Shown: positions 38,085 to 45,866 of the stretch, in pieces
Numbering within the stretch: the stretch's first letter is position 1
Layout of the letters: each line of letters opens with the position of its first letter
Origin: Kocuria palustris
GTDB taxonomy: Bacteria; Actinomycetota; Actinomycetes; Actinomycetales; Micrococcaceae
Assembly: GCF_016907795.1 (NCBI RefSeq)
Contig: NZ_JAFBCR010000001.1
Coordinates: 248,001 to 312,000, forward strand
Length of the DNA: 64,000 bases
Direction of reading: 5' to 3'
Notes under the pieces: model-generated
Seen by the model: the letters and a program-made list of their open reading frames with translations, nothing else
Databases searched by the model: none
Told to the model about the DNA's origin: nothing
Position numbers and translations under genes: made by a program

Positions 38085-38528
38085 GACTGCTCCTGGGCGA
38101 CCGGGCTCGACTCCCTTGAGCGCGAAGCCGATCGGCAGCGGGCTGGAGTGCTCGCCGCTGGCCTCGAACAGGGAGGCCGTGTCGGTCTCGCCGTCGGCCA
38201 GCGGCATCATCACGATGCTGACCTCATCGCACAGCCCGTCGCGGGCCATGGACCAGTTCAGGGTCCCGCCGCCGCCCAGGATCAGCTCGTCCACGCCGAA
38301 GACCTCTCCGATCCGGCGCACCGCGATCTCCATGTCCAGCGTCTCCTCGCCGGCGATGAGATAGGAGGCCCCGACGGAGCGCAGGTGCGCCTTGAAGGCG
38401 TCGCTGGCGCTGTTCGGGATCAGCTCCACGATGTGGGCCTCGACGTCGAAGTAGCTGAACGAGCCGCGGTGCCCCGTGTAGAACCGGTCCTTGCGCCAGA
38501 TCGATGGAAGGTCCTGGGAGGACCCCCT
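38085..38528 (-). pseudogene. RibD-C/DHFR-like reductase remnant (5' and 3' truncated)
   Basis: Open frame without a proper start, bounded upstream by a TGA at 38529-38531. It encodes the C-terminal half of the dihydrofolate-reductase-like (RibD C-terminal) family: RKDRFYTGHRGSF, SASDAFKAHLRSVGASYLIA, VDELILGGGGTLNWSMARDG and LCDEVSIVMMPLADG. The N-terminal NADPH-binding half is gone, and the last few residues are replaced by the SDR start (GAV-MTRIL). It begins 17 bases after the WYL regulator gene. A GTG at 38429 could still start a 314-residue fusion with the SDR. Confidence 0.75.
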
Positions 38529-38545
38529 TCATCCCGCGCTGAGCC

Positions 38546-39535
38546 TCATCCGGTCGAGTCCGCGACGCTGCGCCCCAGGCGGTCGGACAGACGCCTCATG
38601 GCCTGGTGAACCTCCTCATCGCCCAGCACGGTGAAGTCCTGCCGCAGCGTGCTCAGCCACCTCGCCGCGTCGTCGGGATCCTCGGCGCCGGTGCGGAACT
38701 CGGTCTCGGACTCCCCGACGGGCTGCAGGTGCCCTGCCAGGCGGGGCATGGTCGCCACGACCTCGCCGAGCGGTGCGTGGATCAGCACGACGACCTGATG
38801 CCGCCAGGCGGTGGGCGGCGTGGGCTCGTCGAGACGCGCCAGCACTTCATTCAGGCCGGGACGCGGCGTGCAGTGCCGCAGGAGGATCTCCGGCTCGCTC
38901 AGCCGGTCGAAGCTGAAGGTGCGCCAGTCCTCCCGTGCGGGGTCGTAGGCCACCAGCATCCATCTCCCTCGCACCGGCACCAGCCAGTGCGGCTCCACGC
39001 GCCTGTCCGTGCGCTGGCCGTGACGATCCGTGTAGGCGAAGCCGAGCATGAGCCGCTGCTGGATGGCATCCATGCAGTGCAGCAGTGACTTCGGGTCGAT
39101 GGCAGCGGCATCGGCGGTGCGGTGGGGGATCCCTGCCTCGGAGGCTTCGCTGAGCCCCCGCAGTCGGCGCCTCACCCGAGGAGGCACGATCTCCTGGAGA
39201 AGGTGCAGCGCCTGCAGAGCCGCGTCCGCATGTGCTCCTCCGGCTGCGGCGGCGTCGGTCAGGGCGAGCGCGACGGCCACGGCCTGGTCCAGGTCGAGCG
39301 CCAGCGGAGGCAGCAGGCCGCCTTGACCCAGGTGGTATCCGCCGTAGAGGCCGCCGCCGGAGTTCACGGTGTAGCCCAGCTCGCGCAGCCGGGCGATGTC
39401 GCGGCGCACCGTCCGGGGAGTCACCCCGAGCTCGGCGGCGAGCTCGTCCACCTGCCAGGAGCGGCGCACCTGCAGAAGCCTGAGCAGGGAGAGGGCTCGG
39501 GAGGTGGGATCGGTCACCTGCTCATCATCGCTCAT
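38546..39535 (-). CDS. WYL-domain transcriptional regulator (YafY-type)
   Basis: A 329-residue regulator with an N-terminal HTH (RALSLLRLLQ, then ELAAELGVTPRTVRRDIARL, about residues 10-50), GGLYGGYHLG, and a WYL domain (PHWLVPVRGRWMLVAYDP) followed by a C-terminal WCX extension. The chosen ATG at 39535 lies 2 bases from a perfect palindrome; a GTG at 39517 (VTDPTSRAL, the commoner N-terminus) is also possible. It diverges from a DinB-like gene across that palindrome. Downstream on the same strand are the DHFR and SDR remnants, presumably once co-transcribed targets. Confidence 0.87.
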   Translation of the reverse strand: MSDDEQVTDPTSRALSLLRLLQVRRSWQVDELAAELGVTPRTVRRDIARLRELGYTVNSGGGLYGGYHLGQGGLLPPLALDLDQAVAVALALTDAAAAGGAHADAALQALHLLQEIVPPRVRRRLRGLSEASEAGIPHRTADAAAIDPKSLLHCMDAIQQRLMLGFAYTDRHGQRTDRRVEPHWLVPVRGRWMLVAYDPAREDWRTFSFDRLSEPEILLRHCTPRPGLNEVLARLDEPTPPTAWRHQVVVLIHAPLGEVVATMPRLAGHLQPVGESETEFRTGAEDPDDAARWLSTLRQDFTVLGDEEVHQAMRRLSDRLGRSVADSTG

Positions 39536-39537
39536 CC

Positions 39538-39558
39538 CGAGGACAGGATCTGTCCTCG
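39538..39558. promoter_or_regulatory. Palindromic operator between WYL regulator and DinB-like gene
   Basis: A perfect 9-bp inverted repeat, CGAGGACAG-GAT-CTGTCCTCG, in the 89-base divergent intergenic region. It is the obvious candidate binding site of the adjacent WYL regulator, controlling both itself and the DinB-like gene. Confidence 0.75.
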
Positions 39559-39624
39559 GTGTAAGCAACAGTGTGCTCAACGCCCGGATCCACCGGGCCA
39601 TGAGCTCTCCTGGAGGACACCACC

Positions 39625-40173
39625 ATGGGATTCCTGACCCCGAGCGCCGTCGGCGAGCACGACGTCCTGCGCACCTACGCGCTGCAGCAGCTCGCCCAGA
39701 TGCGCACCACCGTCCATGACCTGAGCGATGAGCAGGCCCATGCCGCACCCAACGCCTCGGTCCTGAACCTCACCGGCCTGCTGCTGCACACCTCGGCCGT
39801 GGGGGTGTACTGGTCCGCGCTCGCGGCTGCGGCGCCCGGGGCGCCCGTCCTTCCGGAGGATCTGTCGGAGGACCCGTCCTTGGACTCACTCATCGCAGAC
39901 GCCCGGCCCCTGAGCGAGGTCCTGGAGCAGTTCGACCGTCACGTGGCCCTCACCGCGCAGAACCTCGACGAGGCCGCCGAGCTGGATGCGCTCGTGCCCG
40001 TCCCGACCTCGCCCTGGATCCCCGAGGACGTCACGCACTGGGAGGTGCGGTGGTGCCTGGCTCACATCGCGGCCGAGGTCGCCCGTCATGCGGGGCACGC
40101 GGACCTTCTCCGGGAGACGCTGGACGGGAGGGGCTCCTTCGAGCTCAATGATGCGGCCGACGGGGAGGCCTGA
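39625..40173 (+). CDS. DinB/DUF664-like protein
   Basis: A 182-residue four-helix-bundle protein of the DinB superfamily (DUF664 type): GFLTPSAVGEHDVLRTYALQQL at the N-terminus (in two parts, GFLTPSA and GEHDVLRTY), LTGLLLHTSAVGVYW and AHIAAEVARHAGHADLLRE at the C-terminus. Histidines in GEHD, LLLH and ARHAGH are placed like the metal ligands of the family. Some relatives are thiol-dependent transferases (mycothiol or bacillithiol). GGAGGAC precedes the ATG. The activity here is unknown; control by the divergent WYL regulator is likely. Confidence 0.83.
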   Translation: MGFLTPSAVGEHDVLRTYALQQLAQMRTTVHDLSDEQAHAAPNASVLNLTGLLLHTSAVGVYWSALAAAAPGAPVLPEDLSEDPSLDSLIADARPLSEVLEQFDRHVALTAQNLDEAAELDALVPVPTSPWIPEDVTHWEVRWCLAHIAAEVARHAGHADLLRETLDGRGSFELNDAADGEA

Positions 40174-40197
40174 GGCGCGAGCACCCCATCCTCGCCC

Positions 40198-40215
40198 TGG
40201 GAACTGATGTTCCCA
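40198..40215. promoter_or_regulatory. SOS-core-like palindrome upstream of the DUF6504-like gene
   Basis: TGGGAAC-TGAT-GTTCCCA, a perfect 7-bp inverted repeat containing the GAAC-N4-GTTC core of Gram-positive LexA sites. It starts 25 bases after the DinB-like stop and ends about 100 bases before the next start codon. The flanks differ from the TCGAAC form at dnaE2. Confidence 0.5.
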
Positions 40216-40318
40216 TGAGCGTCATATTCGTCTTGTGCTGTCGTACACCTCTTCTAGTTTCGAAGCATCGATCGGACGGCGATCGGGACAGGCGGGACGC
40301 GGGAGAGCGGAGGACATC

Positions 40319-40729
40319 ATGGGGCTGCTGACGCAGGGCGTGGAGGTCGAGTGCGGGAGGTCGGGGGCCCCTGTGCGGGTGCTCTGGGAGGGGCGGGTGC
40401 ACAGCGTCGCGGAGGAGCCGGTGCGCTGGCATCGGCGTCGCTCGTGGTGGGTGGATGGACATCGCGCCCCGCGGGACACCGAGGTGGTCGATCAGGAGAT
40501 GTGGCGCGTGCAGGTGCGGCTGAGCCCGCGCGCGGCACTGATCACCCTGGAGCTCGTGCACACCATGGAGACCGGGCGCTGGCGTCTGCTGCGGGCCACC
40601 ACAGAGACCGGAGGCGGGGTGATCGATCTGCCCCTGCGGCGCCAGGAGGCCCTCGCTCAGCAGGCGGCGGGGCCCTCCGGGGTCGAGGACAGGATCGGCG
40701 AGCTGCGGGCCCTCGACTCCGCCTCGTGA
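40319..40729 (+). CDS. DUF6504-like protein beside dnaE2
   Basis: A 136-residue protein: VRVLWEGRVHSVAEEPVRWHRRRSWW (quoted here as WEGRVHSV and HRRRSWW), then EMWRVQVRL and GRWRLLRATT. The aromatic and basic beta-rich pattern resembles the small DUF6504 proteins that accompany imuB and dnaE2. GGAGG (40308-40312) precedes the ATG at 40319; a longer in-frame reading is possible but lacks a binding site. It lies 65 bases ahead of dnaE2 on the same strand. A role in mutagenic repair is inferred only from neighbours. Confidence 0.7.
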   Translation: MGLLTQGVEVECGRSGAPVRVLWEGRVHSVAEEPVRWHRRRSWWVDGHRAPRDTEVVDQEMWRVQVRLSPRAALITLELVHTMETGRWRLLRATTETGGGVIDLPLRRQEALAQQAAGPSGVEDRIGELRALDSAS

Positions 40730-40759
40730 GCCCCACGCCCGTGAGACGCCTGCGGTGAG

Positions 40760-40790
40760 TTGACTCTGATTCGAACATAGTTTCGAATAC
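40760..40790 (+). promoter_or_regulatory. dnaE2 promoter with LexA-type SOS box
   Basis: TTGACT (40760-40765) serves as -35 and a poor -10 lies 17 bases on (TCGAAT, 40783-40788). Between and over them is TCGAACATAGTTTCGA (40771-40786), a near match to the actinobacterial LexA box TCGAACA-N2-TGTTCGA. The GTG start follows 6 bases after the -10 with no ribosome binding site, so the message is probably leaderless. Confidence 0.75.
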
Positions 40791-40794
40791 GGGG

Positions 40795-43700
40795 GTGACC
40801 TTCACCCATCTGCATGTGCGCACGGCCTTCAGCGCGCACTACGGCGTCGCCCGCCCGGAGGCCCTCGTGGCCGCCGCCGCGGCCGACGGAGCCGACGCCC
40901 TGGGGTGCACGGATCGCGACGGCCTCTACGGGGCGGTCAAGCATCTGGGCGCCTGCCGGGCTGCGGGCATCGACCCCATCCTGGGCGTCGATCTGCGGGT
41001 GGGCGAGCCGGACGGCGAGCGCTTCCACCGCGTGGTGGTGCTCGCCGCCGGAGCCGGGGCCGGAGCAGCGCCGGGGGAGGGCTACGCCGCGCTGTGCCGG
41101 CTGATCTCGGACGCGCACCGGGTGGAGGGGGCGGAGCAGACCTGCGGGGCCGCGGCTGGTGAGCGCGGTGACGGTGCAGCCGGTGACGGTGCGGCTGGGG
41201 CGAGTGCACGGGGATGCTCCGGCGGAGGCGCCCGGACAGGCGCTGCGCGGCTGCGCTCGCGGCTCGGGTCGGGGCCGAGCGCCTCGTTCCTGCCCGGGAT
41301 CACCAGGCAGCAGCTGCGTCGGCGGGCGGTCCCGGGGGCCTTGGGGGACCCCGGGACCGGCTCCTCAGGTGGCGGCCTCTCGTCCACGAAGCACAGCGCA
41401 GAGCCGGGGGCAGAGGACACGGCCACAGAGGCGAGGGCGGGAGCCCCCGTCCGGCTGGTCGTGCTGCTGGGCCCGGATTCGGATGTGGGCAGGCTGCTGG
41501 CGGCCCGTCGCTATCGCAGCGCTCGGCAGGCCCTGGCTCGCTGGAAGCAGCTGCTGCCCCCGCAGGCGCTGGCCCTGGAGGTCGTGCACCACCTGGCGGA
41601 GCCCGGCGCCTCGGGGAGCGCGGGCCACGCCGCCCGGACCCTGCGGATGGGCGTCGAGTCCGGAGTGCGCTGCGTGCTCTCCAATGCCGTGCGCTATCTC
41701 GATCCGCAGGACGCGGCCACCGCCGACGTCCTGGACGCCGCCCGCACCCTGACCCCGCTGGCCCAGCTGGCAGCGGGGGAGGCTGACAGCGAGTCCCTGC
41801 AGCCCAACGGCCAGGCCTGGCTCAAGCCCGCCGCGCAGATGGAGGACCTGGCCCGCGACACAGCCCGCAGCGCGGACCTCGGCGCGGCAGGGGTGAAGGC
41901 GCTGCTGGGCGGCACCGCCGAGGTCGCCGACCTCACCCGCCTGGACGCCGTCGCCGACTGCGGCTGGGGCAGACCGGTCGTGCCGGAGGCCTCGGTGCTG
42001 GGCCTGAGCTCCCCGGCACCCCGGGAGCTGCGCCAGCGCTGCCAGGCGGCCGTGGCCCGCTGCTACCCGCAGGCCGCCCCCGGCTCACCGACCTGGCAGA
42101 GGGTGCAGGAGCGTCTGGAGCACGAGCTGGCGATCATCGAGCACCTGGGCTTCGCGTCCTACTTCCTCACCGTCGCCGAGGTCTCGGACATGATCGGGCA
42201 GATGGGGGTGCGTCGGGCCGCCCGCGGCTCGGGCGTCTCCTCGCTGGTCAACCACCTGCTGGGCGTCTCCCAGCCGGATCCGCTCGAGCACGGGCTGATC
42301 TTCGAGCGCTTCCTCTCCCGGGACCGCTCGACCCTTCCGGACATCGACATCGACGTCGAATCCGCCCGGCGCCACGAGGTCTACGACCGCATCTTCGAGC
42401 GCTTCGGGCCTGAGCGGGTCTCGCTGATGAGCATGCAGAACGCCTACCGCGCTCGCGGAGCCGTCCGCGACGCCGGTCTGGCCCTGGGCATGGAGCCGGG
42501 GCAGGTGGACACGATCGCCAAGCAGCTGTGGCGCTTCTCGGCCTCGTCGTTCCGGGAGGCCCTCGAGGAGAAGCCCGAGCTCGCCGAGTTCGCCCAGCAG
42601 GTCGCCCAGGACAAGCAGCTGGACCTGCTGGTGGACGTCGCCGAGCGCCTGGACCGGCTGCCGCGGCACATCTCCATGCACCCGTGCGGGGTGATCCTCT
42701 CCGATCAGTCCCTGCTGGAGCGCACTCCCGTGCAGGCCTCCGGGCTGGGGCTGCCCATGAGCCAGTTCGACAAGCACGACATGGACCCCATGGGCATGCT
42801 CAAGCTCGACGTCCTGGGGGTGCGCATGCAGTCCACGCTGACCTACGCGCTCGACGAGATCCAGCGTCTCGAGCTGATCCGCGCCCGTCGTCGCGATGAG
42901 GAGGATGAGGCCGCCGTCGTCCCGCCGCGCATCGATCTGGAGGCGGTGCCGCGGGACGACCCGGCGACCTTCGAGCTGATCCGCTCCACGCACACCCTGG
43001 GCTGCTTCCAGATCGAGTCGCCGGGCCAGCGGGAGCTGATCGGCAAGATGGCCCCGGAGAGCTTCGACGACCTGATCGTGGACATCTCCCTGTTCCGCCC
43101 CGGGCCCATGCAGTCGAACATGGTGCGGCCGTACCTGGATCAGCGCCACGGCTTCGCCACGGTGCCCTCGATCGACCCGCGCCTGGACCCGATCCTGGCC
43201 GAGACCCACGGCGTGACGGTCTTCCACGAGCAGATCCTGCGCATCCTCGACACCGTGACCGGCTGCGGTCTGGCCCGGGCCGACGAGCTGCGTCGCAAGC
43301 TCGGCGGCCCCGAGGAGCCGGCCGTGGAGCGCTTCGTGCGCGAGTCCGCCCGCGCGCAGGGGGACTGGAAGCCCGCGGTGCTCGATCAGGTCTGGGAGAT
43401 CCTCTCGGCCTTCGGCTCGTTCGGCTTCTGCAAGGCCCACGGCGCGGCCTTCGCCGTGCCCACCTACGAATCCGCGTGGCTGAAGGCCCACCACCCGGAG
43501 GCCTTCCTGGCCGGGGTGTGGGAGCACGACCCCGGCATGTACCCCAAGCGCCTGCTCGTGGGGGAGGCCCGACGCATGGGCATCCCCGTGCTGCCCGTGG
43601 ACGTGAACCGCTCCGATGACCACCACCGCGTGGAGGAGCTGGCCCCGGAGGAGGGCCTGGACGCTCAGGGGCGCCGCCGGCTGGGCCTCCGGCTGTCCCT

Positions 43701-44493
43701 GCGCGAGCTCAGCGGCGTCTCGGAGGCCGAGATCGCTCGCCTGGTCGCCGGGCAGCCCTATGCCTCGCTCGGGGACCTGCGCGCCAGGGCCCGACCGACC
43801 AGGCGCTCGCTCGAGCGCCTGGCCTCGGTGGGCGCGCTGGACGGGCTGCTCGAGAGCTCCGGCAGCGCGGCCAACCGCGCGGACCTGGTCCAGGCCATGC
43901 GCCACCGAGCCGACGCCCGCCCGTCCGCCGTCCGCCGCGAGGTCTCCGGGCAGCTCGAGCTGCCTCTGGGGGATCCCGAGCTGAAGAGCCTGGTCCCGGG
44001 ACTGCCGCACCCCAGCACGGAGCAGACCGTGCGCGCCGAGCTCGACCACATGGCCCTGGACGTCTCCGCCCACCTGGTCGACAGCTACGCCCCGCTGCTG
44101 CGCCGCCTGGGCGCCACCGCCGCCGGCTCCCTGCTGGAGCTGCGCTCGCAGACCGAGGTGCTCGTGGCCGGGGTGCGGGTCTCCACCATGACCCCGCCCA
44201 TGCGCGGCGGGAACCGCGTGGTGTTCATCAGCCTGGACGACGGCAGCGGGACGGCCGACTGCGCGTTCTTCGACGAGGCGCAGCGTCTGTCCGGGCCGGT
44301 GCTCTTCGGCACGCGACTGCTGCTGGTGCGCGGGACCACCCGACGCACCGGCCCGCGGGGGATCAGCATCACCGCGCTGCAGGCCTGGGCCCTGACCCGA
44401 CCGGACCTGGAGCAGCAGGTGGCTGCCGCTCGGGAGCGCAGCGAGAAGGGAGGCGGCTCGGAGCCGGGCCGTCCGCGTCGCCGCGTCGGCTGA
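40795..44493 (+). CDS. dnaE2: Error-prone DNA polymerase DnaE2
   Basis: A C-family polymerase used for damage-induced mutagenesis. The 1232-residue protein starts with a PHP domain (THLHVRTAFS, residues 4-13). Catalytic aspartates lie in LPDIDIDVESARR (from 514), followed by HISMHPCGVILS, GCFQIESPGQRELI and FGSFGFCKAHGAAFA. A helix-hairpin-helix part and an OB-fold (ISLDDGSGTADCAFFDEA) end the protein. Residues about 111-218 are a Gly/Ala/Arg-rich, low-complexity insertion inside the PHP domain. It is controlled by an SOS-type promoter. imuA' and imuB are not adjacent. Confidence 0.93.
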   Translation: MTFTHLHVRTAFSAHYGVARPEALVAAAAADGADALGCTDRDGLYGAVKHLGACRAAGIDPILGVDLRVGEPDGERFHRVVVLAAGAGAGAAPGEGYAALCRLISDAHRVEGAEQTCGAAAGERGDGAAGDGAAGASARGCSGGGARTGAARLRSRLGSGPSASFLPGITRQQLRRRAVPGALGDPGTGSSGGGLSSTKHSAEPGAEDTATEARAGAPVRLVVLLGPDSDVGRLLAARRYRSARQALARWKQLLPPQALALEVVHHLAEPGASGSAGHAARTLRMGVESGVRCVLSNAVRYLDPQDAATADVLDAARTLTPLAQLAAGEADSESLQPNGQAWLKPAAQMEDLARDTARSADLGAAGVKALLGGTAEVADLTRLDAVADCGWGRPVVPEASVLGLSSPAPRELRQRCQAAVARCYPQAAPGSPTWQRVQERLEHELAIIEHLGFASYFLTVAEVSDMIGQMGVRRAARGSGVSSLVNHLLGVSQPDPLEHGLIFERFLSRDRSTLPDIDIDVESARRHEVYDRIFERFGPERVSLMSMQNAYRARGAVRDAGLALGMEPGQVDTIAKQLWRFSASSFREALEEKPELAEFAQQVAQDKQLDLLVDVAERLDRLPRHISMHPCGVILSDQSLLERTPVQASGLGLPMSQFDKHDMDPMGMLKLDVLGVRMQSTLTYALDEIQRLELIRARRRDEEDEAAVVPPRIDLEAVPRDDPATFELIRSTHTLGCFQIESPGQRELIGKMAPESFDDLIVDISLFRPGPMQSNMVRPYLDQRHGFATVPSIDPRLDPILAETHGVTVFHEQILRILDTVTGCGLARADELRRKLGGPEEPAVERFVRESARAQGDWKPAVLDQVWEILSAFGSFGFCKAHGAAFAVPTYESAWLKAHHPEAFLAGVWEHDPGMYPKRLLVGEARRMGIPVLPVDVNRSDDHHRVEELAPEEGLDAQGRRRLGLRLSLRELSGVSEAEIARLVAGQPYASLGDLRARARPTRRSLERLASVGALDGLLESSGSAANRADLVQAMRHRADARPSAVRREVSGQLELPLGDPELKSLVPGLPHPSTEQTVRAELDHMALDVSAHLVDSYAPLLRRLGATAAGSLLELRSQTEVLVAGVRVSTMTPPMRGGNRVVFISLDDGSGTADCAFFDEAQRLSGPVLFGTRLLLVRGTTRRTGPRGISITALQAWALTRPDLEQQVAAARERSEKGGGSEPGRPRRRVG

Positions 44494-44556
44494 CGACGCT
44501 CCGGGTTCTGCACCGCACCAGCGGCCGCCGCAGACGCCGCCCGGAGGCGGATCCGC

Positions 44557-45108
44557 TCAGCCGCGGGGCATCTCGTCGCGGATCGACTGCAGGGCGGGAA
44601 GGGCCTCGTCGATCATCTGCTCGACGCTCTGGCCGATGTCCAGGACGTAGCCGGTCTCGTCGTCCGTGAGCGCCTCGAGGGTCTCCATCTGCGAGCTCAG
44701 CAGCGCCGGGGGCATGAAGTGCCCGCTGCGGCCCTCGATGCGGGCGGTGAGCACCTCCAGCGACCCGTGCAGGTGCAGGAAGATCGTGCTGGGAGCGGTG
44801 GCGCGGATGCGATCGCGGTAGACGCGGCGCAGCGCCGAGCACGCCAAGACCACGCCCTCGCCGGACTCCTCGGCCTCCTGCAGGCGGCGACCGACGATGT
44901 CGAGCCAGGGCCAGCGGTCCTCGTCGTCCAGGGGCGTGCCCGCAGCCATCTTCTTGACGTTGTCGATCGGGTGCAGGTCATCGGCATCCACGAACGGCAC
45001 GGACTTGGCATCGGCCACCAGGGCGCCGATCGTCGTCTTCCCGGAGCCGGAGACCCCCATCACGACGACCACAGGGGTGGGCCTGGCAGCTTGCTCGTTG
45101 GCGACCAT
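44557..45108 (-). CDS. gntK: Gluconokinase
   Basis: Phosphorylates gluconate to 6-phosphogluconate, feeding the pentose phosphate pathway. The 183-residue P-loop kinase has MGVSGSGKTTIG, the substrate region FVDADDLHPIDNVKKMAAGTPL (in parts: DADDLHP and KMAAGTPL), DEDRWPWL, ACSALRRVYRD and the late GHFMPPALLSSQ. All match GntK. The ATG at 45108 has AGAGGAAC upstream; longer readings of this frame run into ahpC. No gluconate permease or gntR is nearby. It sits directly behind the truncated ahpC. Confidence 0.93.
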   Translation of the reverse strand: MVANEQAARPTPVVVVMGVSGSGKTTIGALVADAKSVPFVDADDLHPIDNVKKMAAGTPLDDEDRWPWLDIVGRRLQEAEESGEGVVLACSALRRVYRDRIRATAPSTIFLHLHGSLEVLTARIEGRSGHFMPPALLSSQMETLEALTDDETGYVLDIGQSVEQMIDEALPALQSIRDEMPRG

Positions 45109-45193
45109 CACAGAAGTTCCTCTCCTCGGTGCTCGGCGGGGGCATCGTCGCCTCCCGCGGCAGACCGCCCGCCAGGCTACGGCCCGGCGGGAC

Positions 45194-45631
45194 GGAGGCG
45201 TCGCGGCCGATGCCCTCGGCGGTCTGCTCGATGTACTGGATGGTGCCCTCGGGGTCCACCAGGAATGTGGCGCGGTCGGCCTGGCCGACGCCCTCGCGCA
45301 TGTTCTGAAAGTTGCGGGTGATGTCTCCGGTGGAATCGCCGAGCATGTAGTAGCGGACCTTGCCGACGTGCTCGGAGGTCTCCTGCCAGGCCTTGTGCAC
45401 GAAGTGCGAGTCGGTGGACACCGAGTAGACCTCGACGCCCATCTCCTGCAGCTGCTCGTAGTGATCGGCCAGATCGCCCAGCTCGGTGGGGCACACGAAG
45501 GTGAAGTCACCGGGGTAGATGAAGAAGATCGCCCACTTGCCCGGGACGTCGTCCTGGCTGACCTCGACGAACTCGCCGTTGTGGAAGGCCTGCGTGGTGA
45601 AGGGAAGGATCTGGGTGTTGATCAGGGACAT
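45194..45631 (-). pseudogene. ahpC: Alkyl hydroperoxide reductase AhpC, 3'-truncated
   Basis: The first 146 residues match AhpC (normal length 187): SLINTQILPF, FFIYPGDFTFVCPTELGD with peroxidatic Cys47, VYSVSTDSHFVHKAW and GIGRDAS. After that, homology stops abruptly and the frame runs on as unrelated sequence (VPPGRSLAGGLPRE) to a stop at 44978, overlapping gntK out of frame. The segment with the resolving cysteine (VCPAKW) is missing in all frames, so this is a deletion rather than a frameshift. AAGAGGAG precedes the ATG. ahpF and ahpD are absent. Confidence 0.85.
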
Positions 45632-45658
45632 GCATGGTTCTGCTCCTCTTGCGCGTCG

Positions 45659-45683
45659 CTTATTCTGACTACTTCTCAATAAG
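45659..45683. promoter_or_regulatory. Inverted repeat between ahpC and the catalase gene
   Basis: CTTATT (45659-45664) and AATAAG (45678-45683) form a 6-bp inverted repeat with 13 bases between, in an AT-rich patch just upstream of ahpC. It could be a peroxide-regulator operator, but I do not recognise a consensus. Confidence 0.4.
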
Positions 45684-45866
45684 GGCACGGACCGCAGGCG
45701 GAGTCCATGCGACACGGGGGCTATGTGGCGCACCTCACCCACAGCTCCGGATTCCCTGGCAATCCAGTCAGTCTCCTTACTTATCAGGCTGCGGACGGAT
45801 AGACAGGAGGCGGGCCGGCGGCCGACAGCCCCGGCCGGCACAGCGACGATGTCAGGAGGATCCGCC

